A stretch of 64,000 bases of DNA from Lepraria neglecta (taxonomy: Eukaryota; Ascomycota; Lecanoromycetes; Lecanorales; Stereocaulaceae). A program made the translations under genes and the position numbers. The notes under the pieces are model-generated. The model saw only the letters and a program-made list of their open reading frames with translations, ran no database searches and was not told where the DNA came from. The stretch spans positions 3,162,001 through 3,226,000 of the forward strand of contig CM065648.1 of the NCBI GenBank assembly GCA_033220425.1. The letters run 5' to 3'. How positions within the stretch are numbered: the stretch's first letter is position 1; every line of letters begins with the position of its first letter. Below are positions 36,686-47,733 of this stretch, one piece after another.

Positions 36686-36698
36686 CCGGGCTCATAAC
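36686..36698 (-). other. Copia primer-binding site (initiator-tRNA-Met half-molecule type)
   Basis: The plus strand reads CCGGGCTCATAAC, abutting the 5' LTR at 36699. This is the anticodon stem-loop sequence of eukaryotic initiator tRNA-Met (with CAT anticodon) as I remember it, so the minus-strand RNA could pair with a tRNA cut in the anticodon loop, the priming mode known for Drosophila copia. Confidence 0.65.
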
Positions 36699-36877
36699 TG
36701 TCGCTATGGTGTAAGCGTTGCAATGTATCAATGAGATCTATGAATGTGAACAGCCTGAGGAGCCAGAATCTATGGAATAAGGCTCCTAATATACATGATG
36801 GAGTGTCAAACAGTAGAAGACGCTAGAATGTTGACAAAGAAATGGTGATAAAGGAAAATGGCAAATAGCATACAACA
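36699..36877 (-). repeat. Copia 5' LTR
   Basis: 179 bp, identical by eye to the copy at 33308-33486. Promoter LTR for minus-strand transcription. Confidence 0.95.
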
Positions 36878-36979
36878 TATACACAGAGACCGCGCCCATG
36901 ATGTCATCCACCCCAAGATCACTTTTCCCTGGTCGTTCTCCAAGCATCAAAGGTTCTGCTTATTCCTGGTTATCCACGA

Positions 36980-39263
36980 ATGAATATGAATTATCGACCA
37001 CCGCATAGTAAGTTCTCTTCTTTCCGTGAAGCAGAGATGTTTCTCATGACCTTTCGCCGTCTTAGCACGCCAGCTCCCGAAGCTCGACCTATATCTACAC
37101 AGCCTGACACTGCGCCGCTGCTTAACCACCCGAAGTCGCAGAAGGTACCAGCATATCGCAAAAGGGAGCATTAAAGTGAGTATTTCCAAGGCTAGCGCAT
37201 GGGTATTACTCTCTATGCTACAACAGCAGCAATGGTCCTCACCATCAATATTATCGTCACGCTATGGGGTCTATCAAATTTGGAGTGCACGAGGCCCTTG
37301 TGACCACCTAGAACGGAAGCCGTGATAGGACCAGAACCTCAGCTTGTGGCTCCATCCGGCCATCAATGTTTTAAGCACTTTACTGCTGGGTGCCAGCAAC
37401 TATCACATGTAATACCTCTCGTCTCCGACTCGAGAGGAAGTGGACAGAGCATATAGCCGGGGAATTTGGCTTGACATTGGTGTGCCCAGCGTACGCAACC
37501 TCAGGGGGATAGCTTGGAAGAAAATCATACTTTGGTGGCTCTTCGCATTCTCTGGAATCCCACTCCATCTGTTTTACAACAGTGCGGTCTTCTCTACTAT
37601 AAACCCAAACGAGTATCAATTCTTCATAGGTACACCCGATCTAGTGACCAGCGTCGGGCTCAACTTTTCTGCACCTTCCATCCGGCGCCTGCAATGTTTT
37701 CAAAACGTGGCAAGCTGGGATAATCTCATAAACGAGGAATGAATCAAAGCTTACACACCAATATTTCTAACTGAGCGAGCCAATCTGTTAGCGGTGATCT
37801 CTAACCAACATCGATAGGCTCTCTCCATATGTCAATACAAGTTACCAGGTGGTCAAACTTGCGCAATACTACATAGACATTAACGGAGGTGCCCCTGATT
37901 ATGGACCTGGTTGGATTTGTTCAGGCGGCAGCGAGGGAGCTACCTGGGCCCTTTCCCCTTGCAACTTCAATGCGCAACTCGTCCAAGCGGCAAATTGGAC
38001 GCTGAACCCAGGCTTCGAGACGAATTCAACGGTTTCCATTCAGTATTGTCTCAGTGAACCAACAGAGGAGCACTGTACCTTGCAATTTAGCATCATCATT
38101 ATGAGCATGGTGATAGGCTGCAATCTTGTTAAGATGCTCTGTATGCTTACGATATTATTGTATCACACATCAAAGCCTTTAGCAACTCTGGGAGGTGCAA
38201 TCGAGTCATTCTTGATGAAGGACGGTCCAACAACAGAGCAAATGTGCCTGGCGGAAAATGGCACGTTAGTATCAAACGGCTCTTGGAGTGCTTCGGGTAG
38301 GAAATGGGAGCCAAAACGACGGCGTTGGTTTCGCAGCGCAAGCTGGAAGCGGTGGCTAACCTGTAACATCCTGTAAGTATGCCGTTCTACACTATGTGTC
38401 ATTGCCGCATCCTGACGGCCTTCTCATTGCCTGTTGATGCAAATCAAAGGGTACTTCCCAACCAGAGCTCACAACTTCTTTCCGTCTCTCCACTATCCTC
38501 CCGTCGAGCTTCCTACCAATGATCTACTCGCTTGCTGATCAACAATTCAGCTGCCTCTCAACTCTTGGAGTGGCTGGGTACGTGCTCGGCCTAGGGTTTC
38601 ACAATCCCTCCCTCCAAAGACGATGTATGTCCTATTTATGGGAATTGGGCTATGGTGCAGTCAGTATCGAGTCTTTGATTTATTTCGAGTGGTCAGGAAC
38701 CACGGGTTGCACCTCAGTGTACTCGTCGCCAATTAGGCCCAAGTAATCTTATCATTCCTCTTTCTGACATACAACAGCCTTTTCGCTTGTATGCTATCAG
38801 CACAATGGTCAGGCTACGCTCATGACTGGAAGCCATTAAGGCTCATGTGTGCAATCGGATCACAACGCACCACATATAGGCTGCAACTACCGTACCGGTA
38901 CGGCATATCTCTACTGATTGTGTCCAGTATTCTGCACTGGCTTGTGTCGCAGAGCGTTTTTCTAGCACGAATCTCTTTATCGGCAGCGGGCGAAGTGGGC
39001 TTCTACGGCAGTTTTTCCACCGTGGGCTATTCCTGCATGGCTATCATCATGTCATCTGTGCCGGTGGGATGGTCGTCTTCATCGGTATCCTAAACGGTTT
39101 CAGAAGATATAAACCAGGCATGCCTCTCGTGGGCAGCAATAGCGCCGCCACCAGCGCAGCCTGTCATCGACCAAACGAAGATGTGGATGCAGCATACAAG
39201 CCAGTAATGTAGGGAGCTGTAAAAACAGATGGCGCTGTCGGTCACTGTTATTTTACGAGCTTC
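36980..39263 (+). pseudogene. Multi-pass fungal membrane protein (DUF6536-like), broken
   Basis: Starts about 100 bp outside the right LTR. Recognisable pieces in order: a cytosolic N-terminus (36980-37174); a first membrane segment LYATTAAMVLTINIIVTLW; SRGIWLDIGVPSVRNLRGIA with the following helix and LHLFYNSAVFST (to 37742); a long loop YYIDINGGAPDYG (37849 on); GYAHDWKPLRLM..THRYGIS-like helices (38791 on); and KPGMPLVGSNSAATSAACH. Breaks: TAA at 37410-37412, TGA at 37740-37742, a frame change near 37800, TAG at 38734-38736, a frame change near 39030, and TAG at 39210-39212. The family usually has 6-7 membrane spans; function unknown. The Pfam name is from memory. Confidence 0.75.
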
Positions 39264-40329
39264 GTATGCCACTTCCGAATCCTCGATGCCGTTACTGCCT
39301 GCGAAGTCCGAATGATAAACCAGGTACAAGACATTCAATGACTGTAGAAGCTGCTTTAGCATCTGATACGTTTGTTAGTTCATGGTTTTGCAACATATCA
39401 GCACGTCCGTGCAAACCATGGATCAATCAAGAATACGCGCGCTGCAGTAACGGCATGAATTAAGAGCGATTTAGGCTACCTCTCCACCATTCTGACCTCG
39501 ATCAAGGACTTGACCATGGATAATGGGCGCAAGCGCCATAGCGAGCCAGAACACACTTGCTTAAGCATAAGAACACCGGGGCATCTTCCAAGACTTTTCT
39601 TCTCGGACCAAACGCCGCCATGGACAAGAGAATAGTCTAATCTAGTTTAAAACGCACTGTGGCTATTTGAGCTCCTTGGCTACTTTCTGGGTTCCACTTT
39701 CCCCTCGCAATTAGTTAGGACTGAGAAAATCATGGGTCCAAAGAGCGGGCAACTAGGTTTTCTCAGGGCTGTCGATGAAGTGTCTCTATTGGTCCTAAGC
39801 TCTGTTTAGCCAGGAGTGGTGTGTTCGCTGCTCAGTTTACATGGAATTTATGGTGTTCTAGAGGCAAGAAGAGGTAATGCGGACCTTTATAGCTTAATCT
39901 GTCTATTGAATTTTGTCAAATCGGAAGCCGAAAGAGGTGCAGATGGGAGATTTAGAGCTTTGATTATCAAGAATCGTGTCAGTTACCCGCCTCAAAGTGT
40001 TATGGTATCAGATATCCACAGGCCGAACGCTTGTAAGAATACGCCAGTGCTAGTCTGGGTTAATCTGAACTGTACCGATTGGGCCTCCAGGTCTGGAGTC
40101 AAATGGGTAGATCTGAGCCTTCCAAATGTTTAGGAGGCGTTATCTGCGGCTCAAACTCGCATCACATTGAATCATTTGTAAGCTTAGAGGCCTTCTAGGC
40201 AACGAACCATTATCGACTTTAAGGCTTGAGAGGAGACAATTTTATTAGATAGATCCAGGAAAACCAATACAAATACCCAAATCCGCATTAAACATCTCTG
40301 ACATCACATCCAATCCCATTTCCCCGTCT
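39264..40329. other. Intergenic, no gene seen
   Basis: Just over 1 kb. A 105-codon frame at 39816-40133 (+) has no recognisable motif and I do not support it. Confidence 0.5.
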
Positions 40330-41173
40330 CTACCTCATAAGCTGCACAAACTCATTATCTGCACCTCATCAGCACCAACTCACCTCATCCACCCCGCCCA
40401 ACCCCAGGGAAAAGAAGGTAGACTCACAATCAATACACCCATCCCCATCCTTATCCGCCTCACGAATCATCTCCTCAATCTGCTCATCGGTCAGATCCTC
40501 CCCGATTGACTTCATCAAATGTCGGAGCTCCGCAGTGTCGATGGTGCCGCTGCCGTCTTTGTCGAAGACGCCGAAGGCAGCGCGGAGTTCGGCTTCGGAG
40601 TCGGCGTTTGCGACTTTGTGGGCCATTATTGTTGCGAATTCTGGGGGGTGTGGTTAGTGGGTTATGCAGTAGAACTTTGTGGTGTATGAATCTAGGGATT
40701 TTTTGAGGTGATATGAGGAGAGAGGGGGGAGGGAAAGTACCGTCAAAGCTGATGGTACCGTTGTGATCCGAATCGATCTCGTTCATGATGTCTTGAAGCT
40801 CCGTTTCGGAGGGTTTGAGCCCGAGGGATCGCATCATGTTGCCCAGCTCTGTGGCTGTAATCTCGCCTGTGTTTCTTTAGAATGCTACTACAGCTACGAT
40901 GGAAACAGCCAGTGGCTTTCGGCCATTAGGTGCGGTAGATATCGGGCTGCTTGTGTAGAGAAGGCGAGGTAGAACTCACCATTTCCATCGTCGTCCTAGA
41001 TTTGGAGATGTTCTTAGCTAAATTGATACTTTACAAAATGTAATAGCATGACTTACAAATAGTGCAAACGTCGCCCGAAGATCTTTTATTTGCTCTTCGG
41101 TTAGTGAGGCTGCCTATGTGGGGAAGTGGGGTTAGTATCGCGGAGTCTTTATATATGGGTAAGGTGGTACCAT
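40330..41173 (-). CDS. Calmodulin-like EF-hand protein
   Basis: Six exons in transcript order: 41171-41173, 41057-41113, 40980-40995, 40741-40866, 40428-40640 and 40330-40358, giving 147 residues in frame. Exon 1 is the ATG alone and exon 3 is 16 nt. All four EF-hand loops keep canonical ligands: [36 protein letters not shown] and [12 protein letters not shown]. The protein begins [20 protein letters not shown] and ends NEFVQLMR, so length and ends match calmodulin. Many normally invariant positions differ (FALFDDD for [27 protein letters not shown]), so I read it as a divergent paralogue rather than the essential calmodulin. A Ca2+ sensor with unknown targets. Confidence 0.85.
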
Positions 41174-41832
41174 TGTATTCCTGGATTTCACTGCAGCGTA
41201 TTATCGAGTGATAGATGGTTACGATTGAGTTTCCTAGATAACTAACAAGACGAACAAAGCAGAATCAGTAAAAGATGGGTGGTCTCGAAGCGCCAAGACT
41301 TTCAGCCCCCACCATGGAAGGACCCATTAGGCAGCTGCAGCTAGCGAAGCTTGATGATTAGTCACACGTGTATGGCTTTGGTGCCTAACCATTAGGAGGA
41401 AGTCCTCCCTGATGACATCTGAATAGCAGCGTATCTCTTCTCGAAGAGGCCAGCTGTGTAGTCGACATACTTTACTATGTAGGTAATCGTCTATTCGAAG
41501 GCGTTGATCATCAGTCTTTGTCTTGACGTCCACCCAATTCATTCCTAAGAAAAGAAATTGAAAAAGTCAGCTTTGTGCTGTTTTCGAATTGTTGTTTCAT
41601 TCCCCTATCCATGCCGATTCTGCGCTGCGCACAAGCTTTGACATCCCAGCTGTTCGTGCGTATATGTACCCCAAGAAACGGATCGGATCATTCTGCGCGA
41701 ATGAAAATAGATGAAACACTATTGTAGCCGGAGGTATATGCGACTGGTAGGAGTTTGAGAAAACTGAACGACAAACACCTAATGCACTCCATCGTTCTTG
41801 CAAAAAAGAAAAAGCCTCCCCGCGCAAACATC
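41174..41832. other. Intergenic, no gene seen
   Basis: Shared upstream region between the calmodulin-like gene and the divergent secreted-protein gene. No further coding segment supported. Confidence 0.5.
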
Positions 41833-42560
41833 ATGATCTTCTTCAAGACTTTCCATCTCTTCCTCCAATTCCAGCTTGCTGCCCTCGCTCTCACAGCCCC
41901 ACCTGCAGCCAAAAGCTTTGACCTCACAACAGCGCTCTCCCTATCCAACCCAAACCCAAACCCAAACCCATCACAAAACCTCACCCTCCCACCCAAATTC
42001 ACCCCCCACCCCCCGTCGACCTAACCTCCCCTTCCCAACTAACGTAAGTCTCATCATCCACTCATCCCCTTCCCCAAACCTCAGCAACCTCCCTAACAAA
42101 CCCCCCCAGCAACCCCCCAGACCCCTACTACTACAAAACCCCCGGCTTCCCCCTCGCCGTAATATTCGGCCACTACCGCTCGCCCATCGCCTCCAAATCC
42201 GTAATCGCAGCCGCTGAACAAGGCTGGATAGAAGCAGTAAACACTTCCCACGGTCCGAAAACGCCCATGGGCACAGCCACAAAAATGTATACAGTGGATA
42301 ATGCGCAGGTTATTTTTCGACCGAATGCAAAAATGACGTGGGAGATGTTTCAGCAGGCGTGTCTTTGGGTTATGGAGGTTTATTCGAAGACGTTGAGGAG
42401 TGAGGCTATGTTGGGGTTTGTGGATGATGGGTTTGAGGGGAGTGTGGGGTGGGGGGAGGTGAGGTTGTGGGGGGTGGGTAGGTGGGGTAGGCGGGAGCGA
42501 GATACGGGAGGTATGGATACTAGGTCGAGGAGCAACAGGCATGGGATGGGGAAGATTTAG
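41833..42560 (+). CDS. Small secreted protein, unknown function
   Basis: Proposed exons 41833-42014 and 42110-42560 encode 210 residues. The N-terminus MIFFKTFHLFLQFQLAALAL is a signal peptide. A low-complexity NPNPNPNP segment follows, and then a folded-looking region (DPYYYKTPGFPLAVIFGHY, SVIAAAEQGWIEAVNTSH, FRPNAKMTWEMFQQACLWVM, MLGFVDDGFEGSVGWGEVRL). The C-terminus is basic. The intron has a weak donor (GTCGAC) but a good branch (CCTAACAA) and acceptor. A GTAAGT at 42043 would be a stronger donor but lies behind a stop in the required frame. No cysteine-rich effector pattern. The antisense strand has a long open frame that I regard as a shadow. Confidence 0.6.
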
Positions 42561-43303
42561 GCTTTTCATATATAGGGTGGTCGGGCTGGAAGGAAGGGGC
42601 ATCTGCCAAGCATTAGAATAGCAGAGGTCCCTCATGGATGAAATATGTTGCAGCAGAAGCCCAAGAGGTATAGTAAATATGATAGAAAGAGAAATCAAGA
42701 CCCTTTGAAAAGCGTGTTCACTTATTTTATTCCATCTATCTATACTATGCCGGCAATCCAGAGCTTCTAAGCTAAGGAGCCAAGATCTAGCCACGCATGC
42801 TGAAAACGCTTCGGTACCGTCCAAGCTCCTGCTCAAAGCCAATTCCTCCTAAAGCTCGTGATGTCGTCAAAGAAGTGGTAAAAAGCGTATGCAAATGTCT
42901 TGCTGGTTGATGAGCCAACGCCTTGAGCATAGGTAAAATATCTGCAGGTCTCGTTGACAAGGTTTGGCCTTTCCATAAAATGTCGAGTCGTCCGTGAAAT
43001 CTAGCAGATGCAAGAAGCAGTTGGTTGAAGAAGAGAATACAGATGGTACGCCGTCGATGTAAGCGCCGGAGCTTGGTAATAATGGTGCGAAATCGTAAAG
43101 TCGTCGTCGAAAAGTCCTGCCGTGTGCAAATGCGAAAGCTATGCCTGCTGATCCACGGGCCTTCCTACCCTGACAGCCAATTGGTGGTCCTCCTTTTATC
43201 CATCCATAAACGCCAAATCGCCTGTGCATGCCCCGAAGCCATCCAGATCAGGGCACGTGTCAAATCGCAATCTAAATGCTTGAGTAAGTTCAAGAGCATT
43301 GTC
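42561..43303. other. Intergenic between convergent genes
   Basis: 3' flanks of the secreted-protein gene and of Wee1. No supportable gene; a 120-codon minus-strand frame (42867-43229) has no motif and probably lies in the Wee1 3' UTR. Confidence 0.5.
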
Positions 43304-46300
43304 CTAAACGTCAATCATCTCCGCGTCATCCGCGAGCACTTCATCAGCTGGGCCCCAATTGCCTTCGAATATTGTTGCACCTGCCCGCCTTCTGGTCTCT
43401 GCCCATTGGACCCCTGTCGTCCTAAGGATCTGGTCGACAACCGGCCGATCTGCTGCTTGAGGCGAAATCATCCAGCGAACAAGATTGTCAAGAGCTTCTG
43501 GATCATTTGAGTCGGTCATGAAGGCTGGGGGCTGAGCAAGCTCGCCAGATCGGTGGAGCAAGAATGGGCCATTCTTCATTTGCTTGACACGGTTGTGACG
43601 TAGGAAGTTGGGGGATCCGAAGCTGTCGTCGCCGGAATCCGATCCATAGAAGTCCTCGATTGATTCGTCCTCGGAAAGAGGCTTGCCAGAAGAATCTCGA
43701 AGGACGTTGCTGGTGTCTGAGCTCCATGTCAAGCTCGGGACGTCGCTCATATCACCCGTTCTTAAGCGCTGCCAAGAAGCTCCATTGTCGGGTAACATGA
43801 CATTCCCTGCAATTTCAAGCATGATCAGTCCAAGGGCGAAAACATCTCCAGGCTTGTCGAACTGTCCCCTGAGGATCTCTGGCCCGATGTACTCTCGGTC
43901 ACCCTCTCCATCTATGCCTGACTGAGCTGGCCAACTCGTTGCCATACCGAAATCTGCGATCTTCAAAACGCCTTCGAAAGTGATCAAGACATTCGCAGGT
44001 TTGAGGTCCAGATGGATAAAGCCAGAATCATGAATGTGTTTGAGTCCCTAATCAGATGTTTAGTGGCTTTGGTCAATGAATGGAGCTTCCAAGGACTTAC
44101 AAGTGAAAGCTCGAGCATAATCTTCCAGATCCTGAAGTCGTCCATTCGTGCTTTGCGGCCCACTTGATCGAGGAATAAGTCAAGGCTACCCTCTTCGCAG
44201 AACTCGGTCTGAATGTAGAGATGACTCTTGTCCTCCCAACTGTCGAGGAGTTGAAGTGTATGATCTGACTGCCCCAGTGCTTTCAGGGTGCTGACTTCCT
44301 GAAGCTTGCGTAGTCGATCCCTTGGGCCGATGTATGCGTGGCGAGACTTTTTGACGGCCCAAACTCGATCGGGCAAAGGTGTTTTGGGCGAAACCCTAGT
44401 CAAAGGGAGGGAGAAGTAGCTGTGAGTGCGTTTCAACTCCTGCTTCTGCGTAACACGGTAAACCTGGGAGAATTCTCCCGTGCCAATCAACTCGACCTTG
44501 TCAAATTTGGAAGTCAAGACCGGATCAGCCTCTACAGGGGCTGGTCCATGGGAGGGAGTCGTGCTGGCTGTTGATTTGTTGAATGAGGCAAAGTAGTCTC
44601 TAGGCGCTGTCGGTGTAGCTGGAGGGTGCACGGACGCGCTGCTATTTAAAGCCGTCATTGGGCGTGGTTGATCATCTGCATGAGCAGATATTGACAGACC
44701 ACTCGGATCTGGTGGAATCATGCTCTCTCGGGGGGTGTGAGGAGACAAGTGGAGGTATCGATCGTTGACAGGGCTTGCTGGAGACAGAGGACTTCGTTTA
44801 GCTTTTGATATCTTTCAAAGGAATGCTGGCACAGTATACGAAGCCTTCCCGAGAGACTTGGAATTCCGCAGCAAACGAGCGGGGCATCGTGGAAAAACTT
44901 CTGAATCCCAGGGCGGCCAATGGAGAGTCCTCCATCAATCCGTCACTGTCTCCATCCGCACTTCCCGATGGTGTCTCAAAGGGAATCAACTTACAATTTT
45001 GATCATCTTGGGAGGCTTGCGGTTCTCGACCAACAGAGCCACCAAAGCCAGGACTTATAAAGTCCTTCCGCGCCCCACTTCCTCCAAATGGCGTCTGCTG
45101 CACGCTGCCTGGTGCAATTACCTGTTTCGTCGGCGTTGGAGGAATGTCGAATTCAGTACTGGACTGACTATCACCTTGCCTAGGTGGTGACTGCAAATCA
45201 TCTTCACCACTGACACTAAGACAACTGCCACGCCGCGGACCACCACCGTTTCCAAAGCTACTGCCAAAGATACTAACACCTTTGCCAAACGTTCCTGGTG
45301 CTGGCCGAGATGCGTGAGGATTGAATGGCGTTGATGGGGTTCCAAACGAATGCCTGGCATGGTGTGATTTTGCAAAAGTCGCCACGCGTGGCGCTGTAGG
45401 AGAAGGAATCTCTGCGAGACTGTGGCGTTTACAAGGCGTATCCGGCATCGAATTTTTGCTAGCGCCAAAGGCAGATTGCGATTCCTCCATATTCTTGTGA
45501 CGTTTTGAGATGAGACCAGTCGACATGAATGCTGCAGGCAGAGGCTTGACTAATTTATAATTTTCTGGCGTTGCAAATGAACCCCCAGAAGAGACCTGGC
45601 TTGACGACTCCCCGTCATGACGGCTTGGTCGTGGAGCCCCTACAGGGAGGGACTTTGAGAAATCGACAAAAGCTCTTCGCGGCTCAGGATGCCGTACCGG
45701 GATGTGTGTCGGCGAGTCTTCTGCCATGCTGGAATTTGACGTAGATTGGCTGATAGTTCGAGATAAAGGGTGGCGCTGCGATTGCGATGCATTGCTTGAG
45801 CCGTTCTGCTTCGCGCCTTGCTGAGACATAGGGTGCGCCGATGCATTCGGAAGGCTGCCTTGCGAAGAGAAAGGACTGTCACGCAGCATGGAGGGTAGGG
45901 CGCTATCGAGCGACATTCGGAATCGGCTCTTTGGTTGGGCATGACCCGGAGTGGCAAAGTCAAGGGCAAGATCAGGATTGGGCTTCGATCTTGCGAATGA
46001 TGGCTTCTCTTGTCGTTGCTGTAACGTCGTCCTGCGCAACGATGATGTACGCTTAGGCACTGCCGAAAAGTGGTCAAGCGAACCTGACGTATCCATTTCC
46101 ATAGCAGAGGTCCCCAAAGATGATTCATATGGTCCATCAAAAGCAGCCTCGTGATCAAAGATATTGAAGTCTGCGCTGAATACGCCCCCATGCAAGCTCC
46201 TTCTCTTTCTTGACGGACTTCCTAGATTCGTCTGATCCAAATTCATGATCCCATCACTTCTCTTCAAGGGACTGGACTTCGTACTCCAGCTGTGACCTTT

Positions 46301-46885
46301 CTCGAATTTTGCAGTCGCACGAGGCGGTGCAAATGGGCTGCTTTCCGCCAAAGGTGCAGTCGTCTTGAATATGATATCCGGCATGGGATCCTCCACAGGA
46401 CTCTCACTTCGGTCTATCCTGTTCTCTTGATCGTCGCTAGAGCCGGCGGAGGATCGTGGCGTGGCGTTCCCATGATCTCTTAACTCGCTCAGGGTTCGCT
46501 TTCTCGGACTTCGCTGATTGCTGGTCGAGCGCGGAGGATTGCGCATCGGGCTCAACTTGCGCGCAGAAGGTCTGAGCTTTCGCGCGCCCGTGGTGTGTGG
46601 AGCAGCCAGTGGCGAGGGTGAAGAAGCATGGGTAGGAGTAAGAATGTTCGCCGATAGCGATCGGTACGGTGGTGGTTCACGAGAGGGTGAGAGTGGTGAG
46701 CTGGGTGACGGAGATGTTGATTTGGATGTGACAAGGCGAAAGGTAGGACCCTTAGATGGTGATCTCGATAGTGAGCGCCGTAGCTGCCTGAACGCTGATG
46801 CCGGGTCTACATGGTGTATGTGAGTTGGCGATGGGAAATGCAGGGTTCCGCCGGCATCTCCGTGCGGAGAATATGTTCCGACCAT
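43304..46885 (-). CDS. wee1: Wee1-type mitosis inhibitor protein kinase
   Basis: Wee1 phosphorylates the inhibitory Tyr of Cdk1 and delays mitotic entry. Exons in transcript order 44995-46885, 44801 down to 44101, and 44047-43304 encode 1111 residues. A long Ser/Pro-rich regulatory N-terminus with many SP/TP sites (QLRRSLSRSPSKGPTFRLVT) precedes the kinase at about residue 730. Kinase features: glycine loop IGTGEFSQVYRV, Lys in WAVKKSR, catalytic loop HLDLKPAN, DFGMA, and the Wee1-specific EGDREYIGPEIL. A 200-residue acidic/Ser insert separates lobes near the end. Introns are 193 and 53 nt; the first uses a strong GTAAGT donor at 44994. Confidence 0.93.
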
Positions 46886-47733
46886 GAGGTATGTAAGGTG
46901 CGTCTCGTAGACAAAGCGACTTGGCTGGCGGAGTTGACTAGGGTGTGCGAGTTGGATTTGGTGATGAGCGCTGATGGAATTTTTTGGTGGTTTCAGGGTG
47001 TTTGGAGCTCGGTGCCTGCAGCTGTTCCCAGATCTCCCCGATAAACAAAGCTGAGAGCGCGCTCCTGCTGCGACCGCTAGAGCAAGCGCTCTTATTGTGG
47101 ATGGACGCTGGTTTGTTGTGGTATACGCGCCGCCTGTCCTCGCTGGAATGTTTCTGACCGGAATGCACTCTTTTCAACTCCAACACCCCCACGCAGAGTC
47201 CCTCAGCCTATCACCCATCCACGACGTATGACTGATCCAATGTACGACTGTGATGTTATGTGGATATTGGTATTTAGTGAGGTGGCAATTTCAAGGTGGT
47301 CCGGCAACAAGGGCGTCCACGGCTCAGTAGAATTCGGGTAAAGCGAAAGTTGCGGTGTTGATCGCAGGATTCTTGAGGTTAGTGAAATGTGTGTTGCCTT
47401 CGATGAGTTGGAGGATGTAGAGGTGTGGTGAAGGAGTGTAAGGAAGTAATTGGTTAGTTGGGATGACATCGCGGAAAGTCCCGACCACGCGTCGAAGTAA
47501 ACAATGGCCGCGCCAAGAAACGCTAAGCAATTCTTAGCTTTTGACGGGCAGGCGCAATAACTTTAAAAACTGTGGGAAACGTGATCAAGGGTCCAATCTT
47601 GTTGTGTAGAGGTTTGGTACTGATTCTGCTTACGTCTGCTACGCATTCATGGTTTTACATTTCCTCATCCTTCAATCAAGCTAGTCTGTAAGTCCTGCCT
47701 GCGATATGTTCATGGAAGTATCACCTGGGAGAG
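46886..47733. other. Intergenic, no gene seen
   Basis: Promoter of Wee1 (to the left, minus strand) and the 3' flank of the next minus-strand gene. No conserved coding segment recognised. Confidence 0.5.

Larger units (their letters stand above)
33308..36877 (-). mobile_element. Ty1/copia LTR retrotransposon, RT-less and nonsense-mutated
   Basis: A 3,570-bp element on the minus strand with two identical 179-bp LTRs starting TGT and ending ACA, flanked by the 5-bp target duplication TATAC (33303-33307 and 36878-36882). Reading inwards from 36698 there is a primer site, a gag-like stretch full of stops, a protease/spacer (33.5-35.6 kb entry), integrase pieces and an RNase H tail. The whole reverse transcriptase is absent. 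A G-rich purine tract lies beside the 3' LTR (CACCCCCC on the plus strand at 33487). Identical LTRs point to a recent insertion or to gene conversion. The element cannot encode its own replication and would need help in trans. Confidence 0.93.

Noticed and set aside
42093-42842. 249-codon open frame on the minus strand
   Set aside because: It is antisense to the signal-peptide gene at 41833-42560, consists of Pro/His and Gly/Val runs produced by the C/G-rich skew, and has no domain.
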